Shown here one piece after another: positions 44,140-53,257 of a stretch of DNA of 64,000 nt. Origin of the DNA: Algoriphagus aestuariicola (GTDB taxonomy: Bacteria > Bacteroidota > Bacteroidia > Cytophagales > Cyclobacteriaceae); contig NZ_JAFKCW010000002.1 in the NCBI RefSeq assembly GCF_017254835.1, positions 434,001-498,000 of the forward strand. The letters are read 5' to 3'. The stretch's first letter is position 1; every line of letters begins with the position of its first letter. The notes below the pieces were generated by a model. That model did not search any database, was not told the origin of the DNA, and was given only the letters and a program-made list of their open reading frames with translations. The translations under genes and the position numbers were made by a program.

Positions 44140-46425
44140 ATGAACAAGCTGAAATATTTCCCTTCCAGTATTTCCCTACTCTTGATTGCTGCCTTGTTTT
44201 TGCCCTTAAAGCTGCAGGCCCAGATCACTGAGGACACCTACCACCGGGCGGAATATTTCCTTCTCAACTCTATCCAAAAGGAAGTCTACCACCTGGAAGT
44301 CATCCCCTCTTGGACTGAGGGCAGCAGAGCTTTCTTACACTCGACCTACACGGCCGAGGGAAAAAGGTTTTTTAAGACCGATACTCAAAAACTGGAAACG
44401 AACCTGGCCTTTGATCACGAAAAACTGGCCAAGCTACTGAGCGACAAAACCGGCGAAAACTTAGATCATCGAGACCTCCCCATCGAGCGGGTATCCATGA
44501 CCAATGGCAATAAGGTCACCTTTGTCTGGAGAAGCCACAACTGGATTTGGAATACGGAAAACGATTCTGTCGAATCCATTCCCATGTCCGAGCGGAATGA
44601 AATGGAAGCTTTTTCCCCGGACAAAAAATGGAAAGCCTACAGCAAAGGCTACAACCTCTACGTGAAAAACCTAGCGACCGGCGAAGAAACCCAAGTCAGC
44701 TTTGATGGCAGAAAGGATTTCGAATATGCCTCCTACTATGGCTGGAGTGATTTGATGAGCGGGGAAAACGGAGAAAGGCCACCTCACTTTACGGTGAACT
44801 GGTCTCCCGATTCCAAAAAAATCTATACCCAGATCGTCGACCTGAGAATCGCCGAAAAAATGTACCTGCTTGACTTCAGCAAAGACGAGAAATTCCGCCC
44901 AGAGCTACTCTCCTACTATCGCGGCTCGCCAGGCGATAGCACGGTGGTGATGTACATACCGGTGATCTTTGACTTGGAGAACAAGACGGAAAAGAAACTC
45001 CCCAAGCTTTCCTCACCGCACTTTATCGGCATCAACCTCCGCTGGGCTAACGACAGCAAATCGCTGAGCGGATTTTATTTCCCCAGAGGCTTTAAGGAGT
45101 TCCAGTTTTTGGAATTAGATGCCGAAACTATACAGACCAGAAAGATCTACTCCGAATACTCCCCTACGCACATCAACCGGGAGAACGCTTTCCGAAGGCT
45201 CGAAAACGAGCAGTTTATAATCAGTTCGGAAAAATCCGGCTGGAACCAGCTCTACCTGCACGACTGGAATACCGGGAAAGAGCTTCACCCGATCACCAAT
45301 GGAGAATTTGTAGTCAACCGTTTGACTTTTTGGGATGAGGAAAATGGCATCATCTATTTTGAAGCCTCAGGGAAAGAAGCGGGCGAAAACCCCTACTTCA
45401 ACCATCTCTATCGGGTAAATCTCGACGGGTCAAATTTGCAATTGCTGACTCCGGAAAACGCCTACCACGAAGTCCACATCTCACCGGATGGCAAATTTGC
45501 TGTGGACAACTACTCGACTGCCAACCAGCCTACCCAATCCATTCTGATTGACCTAAAAACCGGAGAACACCTTCACAAGATTTCCGAAGCGGACATTTCC
45601 AATCTTACCGCCCGAGGCTATCGCTTTCCCGTTCCATTCACCGCAACGGCAAAAGACAGGAAGACGGAAATCCAGGGCGTCTATTTCCTCCCAACGACTT
45701 TTGATCAGAGAAAGAAGTATCCGATCATCGACTACACCTACACTGGTCCCCATACCTCGACTGTGCCGAAAACCTTCAAAGCCGCCATCCTCGGCCATCA
45801 GCAGGCAACGGCTGAGCTAGGCTTCGTAGTGGTGACGGTGGATGGGCTTGGGGGTGCTGGCCGATCAAAGGCTTTTGCAGATGTTTCCTACAACAACCTG
45901 GGGGATGGCACCACCGACCATGTCCTTGCGATCACGCAGTTGGCCGAAAAGGAAAAATACCTGGACATCAACCGGGTTGGGATCTTCGGACATTCTGCTG
46001 GGGGATATGATGCCGGCCGCGCCATGCTCCTGCATCCGGATTTCTATAAAGTCGGCGTAGCTTCCGCCGGCGACCACGATTTCCGGATGGAAAAGGCCTG
46101 GTGGCCTGAAATGTACATGGGCTATCCAGTCGGCAACTATTACCATGAGCAGTCCAACATCACCAATGCGGCAAACCTAAAAGGACACCTGCTGTTGGCA
46201 CACGGGGGCATAGACGAAAACGTGAACCCCTCAGCCACCTTCAAATTGGCGGAAAACCTCATCAAAGCCGGAAAAGACTTTGACCTCTTCATCTGGCCGA
46301 GCCGCAACCACAGTTTCGGGCGGCCTCCAGGAGATTATTTCACCAAAAAGCGCTGGGACTACTTCATCGAACACCTGATGGGTGAAAAACCCATCCGACA
46401 TTATCAGTTGCAGGTGACGAAGTAG
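44140..46425 (+). CDS. S9 family prolyl peptidase (DPP4-like), secreted
   Basis: The ATG at 44140 gives a signal peptide (LLLIAALFLPLKLQAQ) and 761 residues; the longer frame starts inside the upstream terminator. The N-terminal half is a beta-propeller (DPP4 N-terminal type, with FSPDKKWKAY and NWSPDSKKIYTQI). The C-terminal alpha/beta-hydrolase carries the triad GHSAGG (Ser), HGGIDENV (Asp) and SRNHSFG (His). It removes dipeptides or cuts short peptides after proline. The second residue of the nucleophile elbow is His-Ser-Ala, unlike the GWSYGG of classical DPP4, so specificity may differ. Confidence 0.92.
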   Translation: MNKLKYFPSSISLLLIAALFLPLKLQAQITEDTYHRAEYFLLNSIQKEVYHLEVIPSWTEGSRAFLHSTYTAEGKRFFKTDTQKLETNLAFDHEKLAKLLSDKTGENLDHRDLPIERVSMTNGNKVTFVWRSHNWIWNTENDSVESIPMSERNEMEAFSPDKKWKAYSKGYNLYVKNLATGEETQVSFDGRKDFEYASYYGWSDLMSGENGERPPHFTVNWSPDSKKIYTQIVDLRIAEKMYLLDFSKDEKFRPELLSYYRGSPGDSTVVMYIPVIFDLENKTEKKLPKLSSPHFIGINLRWANDSKSLSGFYFPRGFKEFQFLELDAETIQTRKIYSEYSPTHINRENAFRRLENEQFIISSEKSGWNQLYLHDWNTGKELHPITNGEFVVNRLTFWDEENGIIYFEASGKEAGENPYFNHLYRVNLDGSNLQLLTPENAYHEVHISPDGKFAVDNYSTANQPTQSILIDLKTGEHLHKISEADISNLTARGYRFPVPFTATAKDRKTEIQGVYFLPTTFDQRKKYPIIDYTYTGPHTSTVPKTFKAAILGHQQATAELGFVVVTVDGLGGAGRSKAFADVSYNNLGDGTTDHVLAITQLAEKEKYLDINRVGIFGHSAGGYDAGRAMLLHPDFYKVGVASAGDHDFRMEKAWWPEMYMGYPVGNYYHEQSNITNAANLKGHLLLAHGGIDENVNPSATFKLAENLIKAGKDFDLFIWPSRNHSFGRPPGDYFTKKRWDYFIEHLMGEKPIRHYQLQVTK

Positions 46426-46685
46426 CGTAAAGTAGCAAGTGTCAAGTAACTAGATTAGGACGGCTATCATTTGCGGCGTAGGGAATGTGTTTGGTCAATT
46501 CTCCCGACTTCCTAACTCCCAACTTCTTACCTTCCCTCCTCTTGCTTCCCGTCTTTCATCTTTTGTATGTGAAAATGCCACCTGCCAGATGACGAACCGT
46601 CTCACGCCTACATTCACCAACCGAACTTTGTGATTTTCAAATTCCAGACATCATACATCCATCATCCAACAATTTCCCCTCAGAA
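46426..46685. other. intergenic region upstream of the his promoter
   Basis: No gene. Bases 46498-46560 are strongly pyrimidine-rich (C and T). No hairpin terminator for the S9 gene was seen. Confidence 0.4.
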
Positions 46686-46716
46686 TTTGCTTCTTTTCAA
46701 TCCTCGGCTAACTTTG
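46686..46716 (+). promoter_or_regulatory. histidine operon promoter
   Basis: TTTG (46686-46689), 19 bases, TAACTTTG (46709-46716): both Bacteroidota elements at ideal spacing. Transcription would start near 46721-46724, within a few bases of the leader peptide ATG at 46726. Confidence 0.75.
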
Positions 46717-46725
46717 CCATCCGAA

Positions 46726-46809
46726 ATGGAAAACAACAATAGAAATATTGGATTTTTAGCAAATGCACAGCACGCCTATCTGCTGCATCACTTCCATCAT
46801 TCCTCCTGA
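46726..46809 (+). CDS. hisL: his operon leader peptide, His-codon rich
   Basis: A 27-residue open frame between the his promoter and hisG, ending HAYLLHHFHHSS and stop. Five of its last twelve residues are His (residues 16, 21, 22, 24, 25), a density not expected by chance in a leader of this length and position. In enterobacteria such leaders stall ribosomes when charged tRNA-His is scarce and so prevent termination before the structural genes. The stop codon lies in a small hairpin (TTCCT 46800-46804 with AGGAA 46809-46813). A convincing terminator/antiterminator pair between 46810 and 46911 was not resolved by eye, so the mechanism is inference. Confidence 0.68.
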   Translation: MENNNRNIGFLANAQHAYLLHHFHHSS

Positions 46810-46911
46810 GGAAGACTTTTATACACCCACCCGGTGATGCTGATGACAGGGATTCGGCACTCCACCAAAATTTTACTGAAACCAAAAACTTTCCTAGCGT
46901 AACTTGTCCCC

Positions 46912-47772
46912 ATGGAACAGATTATCCGTATCGCCGTGCAGAAAAGCGGCAGACTTTCCGATGACTCACTCAGCCTGATCAAAGAGTGTGGCATCAAATT
47001 TTACAACGGCACGGGCAAACTCAAGTCCACCTCCACCAATTTCCCCGCCGAATTCCTCTTCCTCAGGGATGATGATATCCCGGGATATGTAGCTGACGGG
47101 GTGGCTGACCTGGGCATAGTCGGCCAAAACGAACTGGTCGAAAAAGACAAGGACGTGGACACCCTGAAGAAGCTTGGCTTCTCCAAATGCCGCCTTTCCC
47201 TTGCGATTCCCAAGGGAGAAGAGTATCCAGGCATCCGCTATTTCCAAGGAAAAAACATCGCCACCTCCTACCCCAAAATCCTCGGCGACTATCTGAAGGA
47301 CAAAAAAATCCAAGCCGAAATCCACGAAATCAGCGGATCCGTTGAGATTGCTCCCAGCATTGGCCTGGCCGAAGGGATTTTCGACATCGTCAGCTCTGGA
47401 TCTACCCTGATGATGAATGGTCTCAAAGAGGTGGAGGAAGTCTTCAAGTCCGAGGCAGTTCTCATCGGAAATAAGAATTTGACGGACTGGAAGAAAGCTA
47501 TCCTGGACAAACTTCTGTTTCGAATCAATGCAGTCCAAACCGGCAAAAGCAACAAATACGTCCTGATGAATGCGCCCAACGACTCCATTCAACGCATCAT
47601 CGAACTTATCCCCGGCATGAGAAGCCCCACCATTTTACCGCTTGCACAGGAAGGCTGGTCTTCCATCCATTCGGTGCTCAGCGAAGATCAGTTTTGGGAA
47701 AACATCGAAGAACTCCGTGCCGCTGGTGCCGAGGGCATTCTAGTGGTTCCCATCGAAAAAATGGTTATTTAA
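46912..47772 (+). CDS. hisG: ATP phosphoribosyltransferase, long form
   Basis: A 286-residue enzyme for the first step of histidine synthesis: ATP plus PRPP to phosphoribosyl-ATP. Seen are IRIAVQKSGRLSDDSLSLIK, FLRDDDIPGYVADGVADLGI, and the PRPP-binding segment FDIVSSGSTLMMNGL. The extra C-terminal 75 residues (LMNAPNDSIQRIIELIPGMR onward) are the ACT-like regulatory domain of the long form, which binds histidine and does not need HisZ. First structural gene, 102 bases after the leader peptide. Confidence 0.96.
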   Translation: MEQIIRIAVQKSGRLSDDSLSLIKECGIKFYNGTGKLKSTSTNFPAEFLFLRDDDIPGYVADGVADLGIVGQNELVEKDKDVDTLKKLGFSKCRLSLAIPKGEEYPGIRYFQGKNIATSYPKILGDYLKDKKIQAEIHEISGSVEIAPSIGLAEGIFDIVSSGSTLMMNGLKEVEEVFKSEAVLIGNKNLTDWKKAILDKLLFRINAVQTGKSNKYVLMNAPNDSIQRIIELIPGMRSPTILPLAQEGWSSIHSVLSEDQFWENIEELRAAGAEGILVVPIEKMVI

Positions 47773-47800
47773 CGAGATCGAAAGTTTTTCCCAAAATACT

Positions 47801-49096
47801 ATGCAACTCTTGGTCAACCCCACGCTCGAAAAGTGTAAAAAAAACCTGGCCCGACCTGTTCACAAGACCAAGGCGATCAACAAGATCGTCAAGCCCATCC
47901 TGAGGAAAGTCAAAAAAAACGGAGATAAGGCGCTTAAAAAATTCGCACAAGAATACGACCACGTCCACTTGGATAGCTTGCTGGTCTCAGCACAGGAAAT
48001 CAATGCCGCAAAGGAATCGGTGAGCAAGGAGCTCAAAGCGGCCATTTCCACGGCGAAGTCAAATATCGAGCGCTTCCACGCCGCCCAAGCCTCGCCTGAG
48101 TTGGTGGAGGAAGTCATGCCGGGTGTGGTCTGCCGAAGAAAAAGTATGCCCATTCAGCGCGTCGGCTTGTATATTCCCGGGGGTACAGCGCCACTATTTA
48201 GCACAGTGCTGATGTTGGGTATACCGGCCCAGTTGGCTGGCTGCAGGGAAATAGTCCTCTGCACGCCTCCAAACCGGGAGGGGAAAATCCATCCTGCGAT
48301 CCTCTTTACGGCCGATCTGATTGGCATCACCAAGATAGTCAAGGTCGGCGGAGCCCAAGCTATCGCCGCGCTTACATTCGGTACGGAGACCGTACCTCAA
48401 GTCGACAAGATCTTCGGCCCAGGCAACCAATACGTCACCGCCGCCAAGCAACTGGTCACCAAATATGGCGTCGCGATCGATATGCCTGCGGGGCCTTCGG
48501 AGGTTTTGGTTTATGCCGATGAGTCAGCCGAACCCTCATTTGTCGCCGCGGACTTGCTGTCACAGGCCGAGCACGGCGTGGATTCTCAAGTGGTGTTGGT
48601 TACGCCCTCCGAGAAATTCGCGAAGAAAGTATTGAAGGAAATCAACGAACAGCTCGAAGCCCTTCCCCGCAGAGACATCGCCTACAAGGCCTTATCCAAC
48701 TCCACGGCCGTGGTGATGGAGGAACAGGAAAGTGCGATCGCCTTGATCAACCAATATGCCCCAGAGCACCTGATCATCGCTGTGGAAAATGAAGAAGAGG
48801 TAGTCGACGCAATTCTCAACGCCGGATCCGTCTTCATCGGAAACTACACGCCCGAATCGGCCGGGGACTACGCTTCTGGCACCAACCATACCCTACCGAC
48901 CTATGGTTACGCCCGCAACTACAGCGGCGTGTCTTTGGATTCTTTTGTCAAAAAGATCACATACCAAAAGATCAGTCCCGAAGGTCTGAAAACGCTGGGT
49001 CCCATAGTAGAAGTGATGGCCGAAAACGAACTGCTGCATGCGCACAAGAATGCAGTCACCATCCGTCTCAATCAACTGAAAGGCAAAAAGAAATGA
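47801..49096 (+). CDS. hisD: histidinol dehydrogenase
   Basis: A 431-residue Zn enzyme that oxidises histidinol to histidine in two NAD+ steps. Conserved stretches: VGLYIPGGTAPLFSTVLMLG, FGPGNQYVTAAKQLV, DMPAGPSEVLVYAD, SQAEHGVDSQVVLV and NQYAPEHLII, which together hold the Zn ligands and the catalytic Glu-His pair. Follows hisG by 28 bases and overlaps hisC by 4 bases (ATGA), so hisD and hisC are translationally coupled. Confidence 0.96.
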   Translation: MQLLVNPTLEKCKKNLARPVHKTKAINKIVKPILRKVKKNGDKALKKFAQEYDHVHLDSLLVSAQEINAAKESVSKELKAAISTAKSNIERFHAAQASPELVEEVMPGVVCRRKSMPIQRVGLYIPGGTAPLFSTVLMLGIPAQLAGCREIVLCTPPNREGKIHPAILFTADLIGITKIVKVGGAQAIAALTFGTETVPQVDKIFGPGNQYVTAAKQLVTKYGVAIDMPAGPSEVLVYADESAEPSFVAADLLSQAEHGVDSQVVLVTPSEKFAKKVLKEINEQLEALPRRDIAYKALSNSTAVVMEEQESAIALINQYAPEHLIIAVENEEEVVDAILNAGSVFIGNYTPESAGDYASGTNHTLPTYGYARNYSGVSLDSFVKKITYQKISPEGLKTLGPIVEVMAENELLHAHKNAVTIRLNQLKGKKK

Positions 49097-50160
49097 GCTT
49101 CGACCTAAATTCACTGTTGCGGCCGCACGTCGCTGAGCTGCAGCCCTATACATCGGCGCGAGACGAGTACACCGGCTCCGAAGGAGTCTTCTTGGATGCC
49201 AACGAAAACCCGTTTGGGTCGATTACCGAAAAAGATTTCAACCGTTACCCGGACCCATACCAAAGCGCACTAAAAGCGGAAATATCCAAGATCAAAGCAG
49301 TTCGTCCAACTCAGATCTTCCTCGGCAATGGCTCCGACGAAGCAATCGATCTGCTCTACCGTGCTTTTTGCAATCCGGGACGGGACAACGTAATCCTTTT
49401 GCCTCCCACTTATGGCATGTATGAGGTCAGTGCAAATATTAACGATGTCGAAATTCGTAAAGTCGTACTGACTGAAGATTTCCAGCTTCAACCCGAAAAG
49501 ATCCTAGCAGCGGCCGATGCAAACTCCAAGATCCTTTTCATCTGCTCTCCCAACAACCCTTCGGCCAACAAGGCCAAGCGGGAAGATGTGCTTTTCCTAT
49601 TGAAAAATTTCAAAGGCTTGGTCGTGGTGGACGAGGCCTATATCGATTTCAGCGACGAGCCCAGCTTCACGACTGAGCTGGACAATTTCCCTAACCTACT
49701 CGTAATGCAGACTTTCTCCAAGGCATGGGGATTGGCGTCCCTGCGGCTCGGGATGGCTTTTGGCAGCGAGGAGATCATCCGCATCCTCAACAAGATCAAG
49801 CCGCCCTACAATATCTCTGGCCTTACTCAAGAGACTGTCTTGGCGGCAATTACCAACAAAGCTAAAGTGGACCGGATGATCCGCGAGATTCTGGCAGAGC
49901 GGGATTTCCTGCAATCTGAGCTGGAAAAATTATCCTTCGTACAAAAAATCCATCCTTCGCACGCGAATTTTCTTTTGGTAAAAATCCCAAACGCCACCCA
50001 AGTATATGATGACCTGATCGTGGAGAAAGTGATCGTCCGCAACCGCGCCAAAGTGCTGCTTTGCGAGGATTGCCTACGCATCACAGTAGGGACAAGGGAA
50101 GAAAATGAAATCCTCTTACTGGCTTTGAAAAAGATCTTTGAAAAGTCAACGGTCAACTGA
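49093..50160 (+). CDS. hisC: histidinol-phosphate aminotransferase
   Basis: A 355-residue PLP enzyme converting imidazole-acetol phosphate to histidinol phosphate with glutamate. Seen are LDANENPFGS at the N-terminus, FLGNGSDEAIDLLYRAFCNP, CSPNNPSAN, VVVDEAYIDFSD with the pyridine-binding Asp, and the PLP lysine in TFSKAWGLASLRLG. Start codon overlaps the hisD stop by 4 bases. Confidence 0.96.
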   Translation: MSFDLNSLLRPHVAELQPYTSARDEYTGSEGVFLDANENPFGSITEKDFNRYPDPYQSALKAEISKIKAVRPTQIFLGNGSDEAIDLLYRAFCNPGRDNVILLPPTYGMYEVSANINDVEIRKVVLTEDFQLQPEKILAAADANSKILFICSPNNPSANKAKREDVLFLLKNFKGLVVVDEAYIDFSDEPSFTTELDNFPNLLVMQTFSKAWGLASLRLGMAFGSEEIIRILNKIKPPYNISGLTQETVLAAITNKAKVDRMIREILAERDFLQSELEKLSFVQKIHPSHANFLLVKIPNATQVYDDLIVEKVIVRNRAKVLLCEDCLRITVGTREENEILLLALKKIFEKSTVN

Positions 50161-50247
50161 CCGATGACGACCGTTTCTATAGACAAATCAAAAAAGAAAG
50201 AAACCGGCCATGGACTAAAGTCTGTCGACCGCTGACAAAAATACACC

Positions 50248-51345
50248 ATGAAAAAACGCGTACTTTTTATAGACCGTGACGGCACCATCATCAAGGAGCC
50301 GCCCACAGACTTCCAAGTAGACAGTCTGGAAAAGCTGGAATTTCTTCCCAAAGCCATCTCCAACCTTCGCAAGATCGCCGAGGAAACCGACTATGAACTC
50401 GTGATGGTCACTAACCAAGACGGCCTGGGGACAGATTCTTTCCCAGAAAAGGACTTCTGGCCAGCGCAGTACAAAATGCTGAAAACCCTGGAGCAGGAAA
50501 ACGTCTTCTTCAAAGCCATCCACGTGGACAAGACTTTCGAGCATGAAAATGCCCCCACCCGCAAGCCAAGGACCGGACTCCTCACCCAGTACTTCTCCGA
50601 AGATTACGATCTGGCCAATTCCTACGTGATCGGAGACAGATTTACTGATGTGCAGCTGGCGAAAAATCTGGGTTCTAAAGCCATCTTTATCGGCGATCCC
50701 AATCCAGAAGCGGCACTCTCTACCAAAGATTGGGACGAGATCTACAACTTTCTGAAAATGCCTCCGCGGGCAGCTGAGGTAAAAAGAACCACCTCTGAAA
50801 CTGACATCTACATCAAGCTTAATCTGGACGGAAGTGGTAACTGTAAGATCTCGACCGGCCTGCATTTCTTTGACCATATGCTGGAGCAGCTAGGCAAGCA
50901 TGGCAGCACCGACTTGGAAATCCAAGTCAAAGGCGATTTGCACATCGACGAGCACCATACAATCGAGGACACGGCCTTGGCATTGGGTGAAGCCTATCTT
51001 AAGGCTTTGGGCGACAAAAAGGGAATCTATCGCTACGGCTTTCTTCTGGCAATGGACGATGCCCTCGCGCAAGTAGCCATCGATTTTGGCGGAAGACCTT
51101 GGCTGGTTTGGGATGCGGAGTTCAAACGTGAAAAAGTTGGAGACATGCCCACGGAGCTTTTCTACCACTTCTTCAAGTCATTTTCAGACACCGCCAAATG
51201 CAACCTGAATATCAAAGTGGAAGGCGACAATGAGCACCACAAGATCGAAGCAACCTTTAAAGGCCTCGCTCGGGCGATCAAGATGGCCGTGATGCGCGAT
51301 CCCCGAAACATCAACCAACTTCCCAGCACCAAGGGAGTGCTGTAG
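50248..51345 (+). CDS. hisB: bifunctional histidinol-phosphatase/imidazoleglycerol-phosphate dehydratase
   Basis: A 365-residue fusion as in E. coli HisB. Residues 1-165 are the HAD phosphatase (FIDRDGTI with nucleophile D9 and D11; MVTNQDG; Zn-loop region; [12 protein letters not shown]). Residues 175-365 are the dehydratase with [42 protein letters not shown] and [15 protein letters not shown] Mn-binding motifs. It lies 87 bases after hisC. The gap contains GGTCAACTGACCGA-type short repeats. No other his gene follows, and a terminator ends the operon. Confidence 0.96.
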   Translation: MKKRVLFIDRDGTIIKEPPTDFQVDSLEKLEFLPKAISNLRKIAEETDYELVMVTNQDGLGTDSFPEKDFWPAQYKMLKTLEQENVFFKAIHVDKTFEHENAPTRKPRTGLLTQYFSEDYDLANSYVIGDRFTDVQLAKNLGSKAIFIGDPNPEAALSTKDWDEIYNFLKMPPRAAEVKRTTSETDIYIKLNLDGSGNCKISTGLHFFDHMLEQLGKHGSTDLEIQVKGDLHIDEHHTIEDTALALGEAYLKALGDKKGIYRYGFLLAMDDALAQVAIDFGGRPWLVWDAEFKREKVGDMPTELFYHFFKSFSDTAKCNLNIKVEGDNEHHKIEATFKGLARAIKMAVMRDPRNINQLPSTKGVL

Positions 51346-51403
51346 GGTTTTAGTCAACAGTCCACGGCCTACGGTCGACCGCCGTTTTGAACCGAACTAA
51401 AGT

Positions 51404-51442
51404 AAAAACACCTTCCTGAATAGAAATCGGGAAAGTGTTTTT
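51404..51442 (+). terminator. terminator of the his operon
   Basis: AAAAACAC (51404-51411) pairs with GTGTTTTT (51435-51442), extended by TTCC/GGGAA after one mismatch, with the T-run inside the right arm. It lies 58 bases past the hisB stop codon. Confidence 0.75.
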
Positions 51443-51453
51443 GCTTACCCCTT

Positions 51454-51522
51454 GTCACTCAGCCTGTCGAAGTGCGGTCACTGAGCCTGACGATGTGCGG
51501 TCACTGAGGCTGACGAAGTGCA
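51454..51522 (+). repeat. three tandem 23-bp repeat units
   Basis: Units at 51454-51476, 51477-51499 and 51500-51522 share the consensus GTCACTGAGCCTGACGAAGT then GCG, with two or three differences each. Related single or paired copies occur at 52404-52424 and 53472-53515. Confidence 0.85.
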
Positions 51523-51575
51523 ATTTTTTTCCCCATTCCCCTTTCTATTTCGATACCATTTTTGTTTATTTAGTC

Positions 51576-52376
51576 ATGGAACGACTTTTAAATATATCTA
51601 CGATCATCTCATGTGCGCTTTTGCTTTTCTCCTGCTCAGCCAACCCAGACCAGATTGAAAAGATGTACCGAGATGGAAAATACGAAAGGGCTATTCAAGC
51701 CATCAACCGACGTTTGTTTATCCACGTCAACGAAATCAAATCCCTCCATATCCGAGCCCGATGCCATGAGGAGCTTGGCGAGCTGGATGAGGCGCTGGAT
51801 GACTATAACCGCATCATTGACATTGATCCTGCCTATTCCCAAGCCTATGCCGCGATCGGGAAGATTCTCTTCGAAAAGGAGTTTTACCGGGATGCCGAAC
51901 TCTATATCCTGAAAGCAGCCAGCATGGATCCCGAAAATTTTGAGATCATCTACCTCACCGGCCGTAGCCAACTTATGGTGAAAAACTGGGAGCGCGCGGA
52001 GCTCTTTCTCAAGCAGGCCGAAAAGATGGATCCGGAGTTTGCGCCAATTTACTACTATACCGGGATGGCCCGCGCCAGCCGGGGTGACGTCTACGGTGCC
52101 GCGGCATCCTTCAACACCTATCTGAAAAAAGAACCCGACAATCTCGCCGCCCGGTACAACCGCGGATTTGCCTTACTGAAGATTGGATACCTCCCTTGGG
52201 CCTTGGAAGACTTTGACTTTATACTAAAAAATCAACCCAATCATATCGAAGCCTTAGCAAGAAAAGGCATCTGCCTGGCCCTCATGGGAAATCCCGAAGG
52301 CTGCCAGATGATCCGAGAAGCCGCTAAAAAAGGCAGCGACTATGCCGAGAGTCATTTGGAGGAGTATTGTTTGTGA
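51576..52376 (+). CDS. TPR lipoprotein
   Basis: The ATG at 51576 gives a lipoprotein signal (LLLFSC, Cys20) and 266 residues; the longer frame runs through the tandem repeats. The mature protein is a row of about six TPR units (for example YERAIQAINRRLFIHVNEIK, LGELDEALDDYNRIIDIDPA, FYRDAELYILKAASMDPENF). It is probably anchored in the outer membrane facing the periplasm as a scaffold for protein complexes. No partner gene is evident. Confidence 0.88.
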   Translation: MERLLNISTIISCALLLFSCSANPDQIEKMYRDGKYERAIQAINRRLFIHVNEIKSLHIRARCHEELGELDEALDDYNRIIDIDPAYSQAYAAIGKILFEKEFYRDAELYILKAASMDPENFEIIYLTGRSQLMVKNWERAELFLKQAEKMDPEFAPIYYYTGMARASRGDVYGAAASFNTYLKKEPDNLAARYNRGFALLKIGYLPWALEDFDFILKNQPNHIEALARKGICLALMGNPEGCQMIREAAKKGSDYAESHLEEYCL

Positions 52377-52403
52377 TGAGAAAACTAGAGATAGGTGAGC
52401 TTG

Positions 52404-52424
52404 GTCCTTGAGTTCGCCGAAGGG
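52404..52424 (+). repeat. diverged copy of the 23-bp repeat
   Basis: GTCCTTGAGTTCGCCGAAGG resembles the units at 51454-51522 (GTC, GAG, CGAAG kept). It lies in the spacer between two convergent genes. The spacer also holds a CCATTAC/GTAATGG inverted repeat. Confidence 0.5.
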
Positions 52425-52516
52425 CGACGAACCACAGTAGGTGAGCTGATCAAAGCTCCATTACCTTGATGGACGCCGGGATAGCGACGATGTAATGGAC
52501 GGCTGTGAGGATCCCC

Positions 52517-53257
52517 TTAATTTTCCGGATACCAGTTCCTCAGTCTAACCTCTACACTTGGGGCCTCAGCATTTACCAGTGTTTTGAATTTTTCCACGTC
52601 GTTCAGGCCTTCTGTTCCTCGGTAATGATAAGGATATACCATCTTGGGCTTGAATTCGGCGACAGCATTTGCCGCTTGATCTACATCCATGGTGTAGGGC
52701 AGGTTCATACAGACAAATGCCACATCGATTCCTTGCAGGGCCCGCATTTCAGGAATGTCTTCAGTATCTCCGGAAAAGTAGAGTTTCTTTCCTCCCAATT
52801 CCACCACATAGCCATTTCCCCTCCCTTTGGGATGGCGGCTATCGACAGTCTCAGGTAGGTTATACATCGGGATTGCACTGATTTTTGCCCCAGAGAAGTC
52901 TGTGGAAGATCCATTGGCCAAAACGACAACAGCTTTGTATCTGTCTTTTGGTAGTTTCTCTGCAACTGCTTGTGGAGCGATGATCGTCGCTTGGCTCAGG
53001 TCCAATCCATCTAAGGTTTCCTGATTGTGATGATCTCCGTGGATGTCGGTGATCAGCACCAAATCCGCGGCTTGCTGTCCAGCAAAACCATTTGCCCCTC
53101 CATAGGGGTCGACATACACGGTGAGGTCCTGATAGGACACAACCAGGGTTCCATGAAGAATGGGCTGTATGGTGATGGAACCATTTTGGGCGGGGATTTG
53201 GTCTTGGCCAAAAGAGAGAAAGGAAACCAGAAATAGGAGGTATAGTAGTTTTTTCAT
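52517..53257 (-). CDS. secreted MBL-fold metallo-hydrolase (UlaG-like)
   Basis: The ATG at 53257 gives a signal peptide (MKKLLYLLFLVSFLSFG-Q) and 246 residues. The metallo-beta-lactamase fold is indicated by QPILHGTLVVSY, VYVDPYGG and the metal motif DIHGDHHN, a variant of HxHxDH with Asp in the first position, as in the UlaG-like branch; then FSGDTEDIPEM and YPYHYRGTEGL with the later ligands. Periplasmic hydrolase of unknown substrate. The 260 bases after its start are non-coding. Confidence 0.84.
   Translation of the reverse strand: MKKLLYLLFLVSFLSFGQDQIPAQNGSITIQPILHGTLVVSYQDLTVYVDPYGGANGFAGQQAADLVLITDIHGDHHNQETLDGLDLSQATIIAPQAVAEKLPKDRYKAVVVLANGSSTDFSGAKISAIPMYNLPETVDSRHPKGRGNGYVVELGGKKLYFSGDTEDIPEMRALQGIDVAFVCMNLPYTMDVDQAANAVAEFKPKMVYPYHYRGTEGLNDVEKFKTLVNAEAPSVEVRLRNWYPEN

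Noticed and set aside
46849-46869. tRNA-like 3' end ending ACTCCACCA before hisG
   Set aside because: No matching acceptor, D or anticodon arms are present around it.
46810-46911. Possible terminator GGTG-TGC/GCA-CACC hairpin in the his leader
   Set aside because: The stem is weak with internal loops and is followed by AAAATTTT, not a clear T-run, so it was not called as a feature.
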